Position numbers and translations under genes: made by a program | Source: Prevotella sp. | GTDB lineage: Bacteria > Bacteroidota > Bacteroidia > Bacteroidales > Bacteroidaceae | NCBI GenBank assembly: GCA_016291085.1 | Contig: JAEEVW010000025.1 | Span: 1-51,707 of the forward strand | DNA length: 51,707 bases | Direction: 5' to 3' | Part shown: in pieces, positions 42,868 through 48,966 of the stretch | Position numbering within the stretch: position 1 is the stretch's first letter | Layout: every line of letters starts with the position of its first letter | The notes under the pieces: model-generated | The model's database searches: none | Told to the model about the DNA's origin: nothing | Seen by the model: the letters and a program-made list of their open reading frames with translations, nothing else

Positions 42868-44786
42868 ATTCCCTTCAGTCCTTCTGCCAGTCGGGTGTTG
42901 TCCTCGTGGTTACGGACGGCAATGCGCATGTACTGCTTGTTGGGGTCGAGGCCTGGCTTCAGACTACAGTCGCGTGTCAGGATGTTGTGCTGTTTCAGCA
43001 TGCGGATCACAATCTCGCTGGCCTTGAATGGGGGCAGCACTTCGCAGAGGAAATAGTTGGCCTCGGTGGGCATCACACGCAGGAAAGGCACCTCGCGCAG
43101 CTGTTTCTCGAAGCTGTCGCGCTCGGCGACGAACTTCGCACAAGCGCGCTGATAGTCCTTTTCATGCTTGTTATAGATTTGCATAAAGAATTCTGCGAAA
43201 GAGTTTAGGTTCCAGATACTTACCTCCTTCTTGATACGGCTGATAAGTTCCTTATCAGCGGAGCAGAGAATGCCCAGTCGCAGGCCTGGAACACCATAGC
43301 TCTTCGAGATGCTCTTCATCACCGCCATGTGCGGATACTGCTCTAGCGTCTCGTCGCTCAACAGCGAGTTGATGGCGTAGTCACGACTGAAGTCAACAAA
43401 GCTCTCGTCAACCACCAGGCGGATGCCCTTCTCCTCACACCATTGTGCCAGACGCAGCACGTCCTTCTTGGGAATGAAGTTGCCCGAGGGGTTGTCGGGG
43501 TTGATCACCATCAGCTGGCGGATGTCCTTGTCGCCGAAGAATGCCATCAGGTCGTCGGCCGTGTAGCGGTAGTCCTCGTTCTGTGGGACGAAGGTCACCT
43601 GTTGGTCCTTGTCATATCGGTTTGGATATTCCTCGAACGTCGGCCGAATGAATCCAGTTCTAGCTGTTGGCTGTTGGCTTTTGGCTGTTAGCTCCATCAG
43701 TATTTTGATAAGCTCTGCGGCACCGTTGCCAGGCACGATATACTCTTCGCTCACGCCGAAGCACTTGCTGGCAATGAGCGTGTTGACCTTCATGCCCGAA
43801 GGGTATTCCGTCAACAGCGTATCGAAGTTGGCGCGCAACTCGTCCTTCATTCGGCGACTGGGGAAGTAGGGGTTCACCAGGTAGCAGAAGTCCAGCATCT
43901 GTGGGAACCGCCAGAAACCGCCATAGCGGCCGTAGTATTTGCGCAGCACGTCCTGCTCGTCGGCAAACAGCGCCTCGGCAATGTCCAGGTCCTGCTTGTC
44001 GTCTATCTCGTACCACTTCTCCCCGCCGATGGGCAGTGCCTTCATGTCGTGGTTGTTCAGCAGCGAGATGATGCGCAGCACGTTCTCGTAGTACTCGTTG
44101 TTGCCTACTGCCTTGGTATAGGCATCCAAGAAGGGCACATACTTCTGCTGCGAGAACTGGCGGCTCAGCTTGTAGATGTTCACCGTCTTGTAGTACGAGT
44201 CGACGTCGTTATAGTCGAAGGCGTCCTTCGAGATGAAGTTCACGATGTTCTGCTCGTCATCCAACCGCACCATCGTACCGTCCATCCACGTCTCGTATTT
44301 CGCCACGAGGGCGAGGTTGGGGTAGGGGTTGTCGACAATCATCGGAATCATCCGGTCGCTGAAGATGAGGTCGCTCTCGATGAGCAGCGTGTCGTCCTCC
44401 TGCAGCTTGTCCTTGACAATGGCCAGCGAGTAGATGTTGTTGGTCTTGTCGTAGACGGGATTTTCGGCGAACTCAATAGTGAGTGGTGAGCGGGAATCAT
44501 GGGGACAGGTTGCTTGATTGAACGAGTTCACATCAAGAACCTGTCCCCATGATTCTGTCGAGTTTACATCAAAAACCTGTCCCCATGATTTTCCGATGTA
44601 CTCGCGCAACTCCTTGCCTTTATAGCCTACCACGATGATGACGCGGCTCAACTGCTGCTTGGCCAGTTGGCCTAATAGTCTGTCAATCAGCTTCACGCCA
44701 TTCACGGGGACCATACACTTCGTATTGTCCTTCGTGTAGTCGCCCAGTCGGCGCCCCATGCCCGCTGCCAATATAATCGCCTGCAT
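42852..44786 (-). CDS. Fused nucleotidyltransferase and CobD/HisC-like PLP enzyme
   Basis: 644 residues from the ATG at 44786 (an upstream ATG at 44810 would add residues coded by a repeat array). Residues 1 to about 275 are a sugar-/choline-phosphate nucleotidyltransferase: QAIILAAGMGRRLGDYTKD, CMVPVNG, VVGYKGKELREYIG, LLIESDLIFSD. Residues about 290-644 are a fold-type I PLP enzyme: GNGAAELI, INPDNPSGNF, VVDESFVDFS and Lys495 in SISKSYGVPGLRLG. The end (IWNLNSFAEFF, ILTRDCSLKPGLD, MRIAVRNHEDN) is closest in my memory to CobD, the threonine-phosphate decarboxylase. The fusion suggests synthesis and CDP-activation of an amino-alcohol phosphate, to be used by the LicD-like enzyme. Alternatives are a phosphonate transaminase fused to a PntC-type enzyme, or a HisC-like transaminase. 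Two insertions of repeat DNA lie in frame (residues 67-98 and about 365-377). Confidence 0.8.
   Translation of the reverse strand: MQAIILAAGMGRRLGDYTKDNTKCMVPVNGVKLIDRLLGQLAKQQLSRVIIVVGYKGKELREYIGKSWGQVFDVNSTESWGQVLDVNSFNQATCPHDSRSPLTIEFAENPVYDKTNNIYSLAIVKDKLQEDDTLLIESDLIFSDRMIPMIVDNPYPNLALVAKYETWMDGTMVRLDDEQNIVNFISKDAFDYNDVDSYYKTVNIYKLSRQFSQQKYVPFLDAYTKAVGNNEYYENVLRIISLLNNHDMKALPIGGEKWYEIDDKQDLDIAEALFADEQDVLRKYYGRYGGFWRFPQMLDFCYLVNPYFPSRRMKDELRANFDTLLTEYPSGMKVNTLIASKCFGVSEEYIVPGNGAAELIKILMELTAKSQQPTARTGFIRPTFEEYPNRYDKDQQVTFVPQNEDYRYTADDLMAFFGDKDIRQLMVINPDNPSGNFIPKKDVLRLAQWCEEKGIRLVVDESFVDFSRDYAINSLLSDETLEQYPHMAVMKSISKSYGVPGLRLGILCSADKELISRIKKEVSIWNLNSFAEFFMQIYNKHEKDYQRACAKFVAERDSFEKQLREVPFLRVMPTEANYFLCEVLPPFKASEIVIRMLKQHNILTRDCSLKPGLDPNKQYMRIAVRNHEDNTRLAEGLKGMISDK
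43658..43692. repeat. Heptanucleotide array inside the PLP domain coding sequence
   Basis: TTCTAGC, TGTTGGC, TGTTGGC, TTTTGGC, TGTTAGC in 7-nt phase. It encodes TAKSQQPTART, a hydrophilic stretch just before GFIRPTFEEY that looks like an insertion in a surface loop. Confidence 0.8.
44495..44591. repeat. REP-like inverted and direct repeats inserted in frame in the nucleotidyltransferase domain
   Basis: AATCATGGGGACAGGTT (44495-44511) is a perfect 17-bp inverse of AACCTGTCCCCATGATT (44538-44554), and pairing continues inward (CTTGATTGAAC with GTTCACATCAAG, one gap), nearly to the loop. A second copy of the right arm, 27 of 30 bases identical, starts 36 bases later (44562-44591). The 36-base period gives a 12-residue protein repeat, SWGQVLDVNSFN and SWGQVFDVNSTE. 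Confidence 0.9.
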
Positions 44787-44794
44787 ATTCTTGC

Positions 44795-44864
44795 TTTTAG
44801 CTTTTAGCATTTTGCTTTTGGCCTAGGCTAAAGGCTAACTGCCAATAGCCAAAAGCCATTAACC
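44795..44864. repeat. Ten-unit heptanucleotide array between metG and the fused gene
   Basis: Units in 7-nt phase: TTTTAGC, TTTTAGC, ATTTTGC, TTTTGGC, CTAGGCT, AAAGGCT, AACTGCC, AATAGCC, AAAAGCC, ATTAACC. The second half is roughly the inverse of the first, so the array can fold. The metG stop codon (44859-44861) lies inside it. Confidence 0.8.
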
Positions 44865-46925
44865 GACTTGGCTTCCGGGTTTCACGTCTTTCGTTGTGGT
44901 TACCACGCTGAGGCTCTCGTCAAAGTCAACGGCAGAGAGAATCATGCCCTGACTTTCGATACCCATCATTTTGCGAGGCTCGAAGTTGGCCACGAAGAGG
45001 ATGCGCTTGCCCACCAATACTGACGGATCGTCGTAGAAGGCAGCAATACCCGAGAGGATGGTGCGGTCCTTGCCGCTACCGTCGTCGATGGTGAACTGCA
45101 ACAGCTTCTTGCTCTTGGGTACGCGCTGGCAGTCTTTCACCAGTCCCACGCGGATGTCAAGCTTCTCGAAGGTCTCAAAGTCGACGGTATCCTTGATGGG
45201 CGCTGCCTGTTGCTGGGCAGCAGCGTTGGCCTTCTTGGTGGCTTCCAATTTATCAAGTTGTTTCTGGATGACGTCGTCCTCAATCTTCTCGAACAGCAGG
45301 GCGGGCTCCCCCAGCTTGTGACCGGCCTTCAGCAAATCGGTGCTGCCCAGCTCGTTCCAGTCGAACGACTCCAGATTCAGCATGTCGCGCAGTTTCTTGC
45401 TCGAGAATGGCAGGAACGGCTCGAAGGCAATGGCCAGATTAGCTGTCAGCTGCAGGCAGATGTTCAAGATAGTCTCGCAGCGTTTCGGATCGGTCTTCCA
45501 CACCTTCCAAGGCTCACACTCTGTGATGTATCGGTTACCGATACGTGCCAGATTCATGGCCTCGAACTGGGCGTCGCGGAACTTGAATTGATCCAGCAGC
45601 GCCTCCACCTTCTGCTTCACATCCTTGAATTCCTCAAGGGCCTGCTTGTCGACATCGAGCAATTCGCCACAGGCAGGCACTACACCATTCCAATACTTCT
45701 TGGTCAGCTGCAGGGCACGGTTCACGAAATTGCCGTAGACAGCCACCAGCTCGTTGTTATTGCGGTCCTGGAAATCCTTCCAGGTGAAGTTGTTGTCCTT
45801 CGTCTCGGGGGCATTGGCTGTCAGCACATAGCGCAGCACATCCTGCTTGCCAGGCATATCCTCTAAGTATTCGTGCAACCAGACAGCCCAGTTGCGCGAG
45901 GTTGAAATCTTGTCGTTCTCCAGATTCAGGAACTCGTTAGAAGGCACGTTGTCAGGCATGATATACTTGCCGTGAGCCTTCATCATCACGGGGAAGATGA
46001 TGCAGTGGAACACGATGTTGTCCTTACCGATGAAGTGTACCAACCTTGTGTCTTCATCCTGCCACCACTTCTGCCACGAGCCCCACTTCTCGGGCTCCTT
46101 CTCGCACAGCTCTACGGTGTTCGACACATAGCCGATGGGCGCGTCAAACCACACATACAGCACCTTACCCTCTGCACCCTCGATGGGCACGGGGATACCC
46201 CAGTTCAGGTCGCGCGTCATGGCACGCGGCTGCAGGTCCATCTCCAACCACGACTTGCACTGGCCGTACACGTTCGGGCGCCACTCCTTGTGACCTTCCA
46301 GAATCCACTCCTTCAGCCACTCCTGATACTCGTTCAGGGGCAGATACCAGTTCTTCGTCTCTTTCAACACGGGGGTAGAACCGCTGATGGTCGACTTGGG
46401 GTTGATGAGCTCCGTGGGACTCAGGTCGCGACCGCACTTCTCACACTGGTCGCCATAGGCTCCCTCAGCGTGGCAGTGGGGACATTCGCCCGTCACATAG
46501 CGGTCAGCCAGGAACTGCTTGGCCTCCTCGTCATACAACTGCTCGGTGGTCTCCTCCACCAGCTTGCCCTCGTCGTACAGTTTGCGGAACCACTCGGCAG
46601 CAAACTTGTGGTGCGTCTCCGAGGTCGTACGGCTGTAGATGTCGAACGAGATGCCGAACTCCTCGAACGAGTCCTTGATCATTTTGTGGTAGCGGTCTAC
46701 GACGTCCTGCGGAGTGATACCCTCCTTGCGGGCACGTACCGTGATGGGCACACCGTGCTCGTCGCTTCCACCGATAAACATCACGTCCTCCTTCTTCAGA
46801 CGCAGGTAACGCACATAAATATCTGCCGGCACATACACGCCGGCCAGGTGACCGATATGCACACCGCCATTAGCATAGGGCAGGGCAGAGGTCACCGTTG
46901 TTCTCTTAAACTTCTTCTCTATCAT
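44859..46925 (-). CDS. metG: Methionyl-tRNA synthetase
   Basis: 688 residues. HIGH motif at 23-26 in [13 protein letters not shown], a zinc knuckle [23 protein letters not shown]-type [10 protein letters not shown], anticodon domain, and a C-terminal tRNA-binding (EMAP-like) domain ([15 protein letters not shown] to the end), as in long bacterial MetG. Own promoter at 46953; no other gene in the unit except possibly the fused gene downstream. Confidence 0.96.
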   Translation of the reverse strand: MIEKKFKRTTVTSALPYANGGVHIGHLAGVYVPADIYVRYLRLKKEDVMFIGGSDEHGVPITVRARKEGITPQDVVDRYHKMIKDSFEEFGISFDIYSRTTSETHHKFAAEWFRKLYDEGKLVEETTEQLYDEEAKQFLADRYVTGECPHCHAEGAYGDQCEKCGRDLSPTELINPKSTISGSTPVLKETKNWYLPLNEYQEWLKEWILEGHKEWRPNVYGQCKSWLEMDLQPRAMTRDLNWGIPVPIEGAEGKVLYVWFDAPIGYVSNTVELCEKEPEKWGSWQKWWQDEDTRLVHFIGKDNIVFHCIIFPVMMKAHGKYIMPDNVPSNEFLNLENDKISTSRNWAVWLHEYLEDMPGKQDVLRYVLTANAPETKDNNFTWKDFQDRNNNELVAVYGNFVNRALQLTKKYWNGVVPACGELLDVDKQALEEFKDVKQKVEALLDQFKFRDAQFEAMNLARIGNRYITECEPWKVWKTDPKRCETILNICLQLTANLAIAFEPFLPFSSKKLRDMLNLESFDWNELGSTDLLKAGHKLGEPALLFEKIEDDVIQKQLDKLEATKKANAAAQQQAAPIKDTVDFETFEKLDIRVGLVKDCQRVPKSKKLLQFTIDDGSGKDRTILSGIAAFYDDPSVLVGKRILFVANFEPRKMMGIESQGMILSAVDFDESLSVVTTTKDVKPGSQVG

Positions 46926-46952
46926 TTTTCCAATATTTTTCTATTTAGGCTG

Positions 46953-46960
46953 CAAAATTA
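46953..46960 (-). promoter_or_regulatory. Promoter -7 box of metG
   Basis: TAATTTTG on the minus strand, 28 bases before the metG ATG. Confidence 0.65.
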
Positions 46961-47125
46961 CGAAAAAAAGCAGAAAGCACAAAACTTTCTGCATTATATT
47001 ATCATTTTGATAGATTTTCTATTAGATTTTGATAGATTTTGAGGCCGTTAGGCCGACCCCCTTCTTTAACTCCTTTAACTTCATTATTGCGTGCCACACT
47101 CATACCTTCAGGTGTGAGAACTTCT

Positions 47126-47248
47126 TTAACTTCTTAAATAGATTCCCATCATCGTCAGGTCGTCGTTCGGCTCGGCCCCGTTACGGTGCTTCTCTACCTC
47201 GGCCTTCAAGGTCTCTACCAACTGTTGCGACGACTCGAAGTGCCGTAC
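47126..47248 (-). pseudogene. C-terminal remnant of a SpoIIE/RsbU-type PP2C phosphatase
   Basis: The minus frame reads VRHFESSQQLVETLKAEVEK, then HRNGAEPNDDLTMMGIYLR and a stop at 47126. The NDDLTMM segment is the last metal-binding motif of SpoIIE-type phosphatases (usually DDxTxM/V), followed by the normal end of the domain. Nothing upstream continues it: within 20 bases the frame meets the stop of the C1B peptidase gene. About 40 of some 200 or more residues remain. A TAACTTTG box (47254-47261) sits exactly at the junction, and downstream hairpins (CTCATACC/GGTGTGAG, 47099-47118; GGCC-GTTA-GGCC, 47043-47054) may be the old gene's terminator. Confidence 0.7.
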
Positions 47249-47258
47249 GCTTGCAAAG

Positions 47259-48383
47259 TTACAATTTTACCGCCTTCCGCAATGCTTCCGGCAGTGCATG
47301 ACGGTTCAGGAACAGGTAGGTGGTGTTCAACGTCATAAAGTCACGCGACATATACCACGTGCCCTTATACGGGCCGTATTCACCCCACGTGTTCTTCACC
47401 AGATAGTACGGCTTGCCCTGCTCGTCGATGGCCTTGCCGTAGACCAGCATGACGTGGTCATACGTAAACCGCCAGTCGTCCCACTGCTCCTGTCGCAGCT
47501 GTTGTGTGGGCACCACGCTGTCGGGCAGCAGCGCTATACCTTCACGCTTGAAGTCGCCCGTCACGTCGCCGCCCCAAGCCACCGTATAGCCTGCATCCAG
47601 TGCATCGTCAAGAACCTCCATCAGCTGTTCAATCGGGATATTGTAGCTGGGCTTCAGTCGCCATTTGTAAGGCGCTTCGATGACGAACCACTCGTTGAAC
47701 GGATGGTGCGTATAGCTGGTCAGACTGACATAGTCGTCCAGGTCGAGCCCCAGGCTCTCGGCAAACGACTTCGGCGTATAGGTCTTTCCTTCATAGACGA
47801 ACGTCTCAGGACAGCGGCCCACATACTTCTCTATCACCGCCTGCACGCTGTCACGCCAGTGTGGCATGGGCTGCTTGGCCAAGGCCTGCTTCTGTTCGCT
47901 TTCGGTAATCCTGTTCAGATCGGCATTCTCCATAATGATGCTCCTTACCATGCGTTCCAGCTCAGGGAAAAACACCTTGAAGTTCGCCAGCGAGTCGCCC
48001 GTCAGTGAACCAGGTGCTGGCATAGCCTCCTCAGGACAGATGCCATGCTGACGAATCACCTCCAGCACATCGTCGCACGAGCCGCCTTCCGATATCTGGC
48101 TGTATCCGTGCATCCGCACGTAGTGGGTGGCATTGTCCATATAGTCCTTGTTCACCACGAACATCTCGCACAGGTCGTACGTCTTGCCCGTCTTGCGCAG
48201 AATCTCGCTCTCCAGATAGCCCAGCGTGGCGTAGTCCCAGCATGTTCCGCTGCGATATTGGTTTTTCACGCTCGTGATGGGCAACTGCTTCACCACCGTA
48301 AACGCCTTCTGCTCTTGTGCTCCCATCGGCATCGCCAACAGGATGGCCGTCATCACTGTCAGTATTCTCATCGTTATTCTCAT
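47259..48383 (-). CDS. Secreted C1B (bleomycin hydrolase-like) cysteine peptidase
   Basis: 374 residues with a signal peptide (LTVMTAILLAMPMGAQEQ). The papain-type active site is split as usual: QYRSGTCWDYATLGYLESE with the Cys, YDHVMLVYGKA with the His, and LVKNTWGEYGPYKGTWY with the Asn. Length and layout match the secreted Bacteroidetes aminopeptidase C/BlmH group. An alternative start is the ATG 12 bases inside (MRILTV); the N-terminal coding region has a 12-nt tandem duplication. The 3' end abuts the phosphatase remnant. Confidence 0.9.
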   Translation of the reverse strand: MRITMRILTVMTAILLAMPMGAQEQKAFTVVKQLPITSVKNQYRSGTCWDYATLGYLESEILRKTGKTYDLCEMFVVNKDYMDNATHYVRMHGYSQISEGGSCDDVLEVIRQHGICPEEAMPAPGSLTGDSLANFKVFFPELERMVRSIIMENADLNRITESEQKQALAKQPMPHWRDSVQAVIEKYVGRCPETFVYEGKTYTPKSFAESLGLDLDDYVSLTSYTHHPFNEWFVIEAPYKWRLKPSYNIPIEQLMEVLDDALDAGYTVAWGGDVTGDFKREGIALLPDSVVPTQQLRQEQWDDWRFTYDHVMLVYGKAIDEQGKPYYLVKNTWGEYGPYKGTWYMSRDFMTLNTTYLFLNRHALPEALRKAVKL

Positions 48384-48418
48384 CGTTATTCGTTTATCTT
48401 AGATCAATTATGCGCCTG

Positions 48419-48426
48419 CAAAAATA
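48419..48426 (-). promoter_or_regulatory. Promoter -7 box of the C1B peptidase gene
   Basis: TATTTTTG on the minus strand, 36 bases before the start. Confidence 0.55.
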
Positions 48427-48436
48427 ATAAAAAAAA

Positions 48437-48461
48437 TCGGACTGACCTCACATCAGCCCGA
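48437..48461 (-). terminator. Terminator of the C10 protease transcript
   Basis: TCGGACTGA (48437-48445) pairs with TCAGCCCGA (48453-48461), one mismatch, and a T-run follows on the minus strand. Its position about 500 bases after the C10 stop implies a long 3' region that includes the repeats below. Confidence 0.6.
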
Positions 48462-48603
48462 ATTCTTTTACTTTTTTACCTTTTTACTTTTCCATTTCTT
48501 TCATTTCTTTTATTTCCTTCATCTCTTATATCACGGGGAGTCCTCGTGATATATATTCAAATATTTTTAGAATGCTCGATTTTATGTACTATGTACATCG
48601 ATA

Positions 48604-48713
48604 GCTCCGAGCAATCTATGGGTTTGCTCCGAGCAATCGATGGGCCCGCTCCGAGCAACAAGCCGTCTCGCTCGGAGCGAGAGGCCGTTTCTCTGCCAGC
48701 GAGAAGCCGTTTA
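48604..48713. repeat. Degenerate 22-bp tandem repeats with a GCTCCGAGCAA core
   Basis: Cores GCTCCGAGCAA at 48604, 48626 and 48648, a variant GCTCGGAGCGA at 48670 and a weaker unit at 48692, all 22 bp apart. The linkers are related (ATCTATGGGTTT, ATCGATGGGCCC). Nearby are a hairpin ATATCACG/CGTGATAT (about 48530-48555) and CCCTGGGCAGGG repeats (about 48723 and 48746). No gene is supported in 48384-48966. Confidence 0.8.
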
Positions 48714-48778
48714 GCTATTTTTCCCTGGGCAGGGAATTTTTTTTTCTGGGCAGGGCGCAAATTTTTGCTGGGACAAAA

Positions 48779-48957
48779 CGATGACACCGATGACGATGAC
48801 ACCGATGACAGTGGGGGTGTTTATTTTCTGACGGTGTGGTTAATTTGCAGTAGCATTATAATATATAATGTACATATTATATATATAATGGAAATATTTT
48901 TCAACTGCCGATGACAAAAATAGGCCGGTGTCATCGGTGTCATCGGTGTCATCGTCA
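48779..48957. repeat. Facing CGATGACAC / GTGTCATCG tandem repeats around an AT-rich core
   Basis: Left block 48779-48809 is built of CGATGACAC and CGATGAC units. The right block 48927-48957 is built of the inverse GGTGTCATC units. They can pair over about 30 bases and enclose an AT-rich core with TATAAT/ATTATA palindromes (about 48855-48890). Confidence 0.85.
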
Positions 48958-48966
48958 GCGAAACAT

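Noticed and set aside
27461..44864. Insertion sequences as the source of the short arrays
   Set aside because: No transposase-like frame or long terminal inverted repeats are present beside the arrays.
45972..47042. Long plus-strand open frame opposite metG (356 codons)
   Set aside because: Mirror of metG, without motifs, and it crosses the metG promoter.
48604..48713. Possible CRISPR array
   Set aside because: Units are 22 bp with related, not unique, linkers, so there are no spacers; there are no cas genes in the window.
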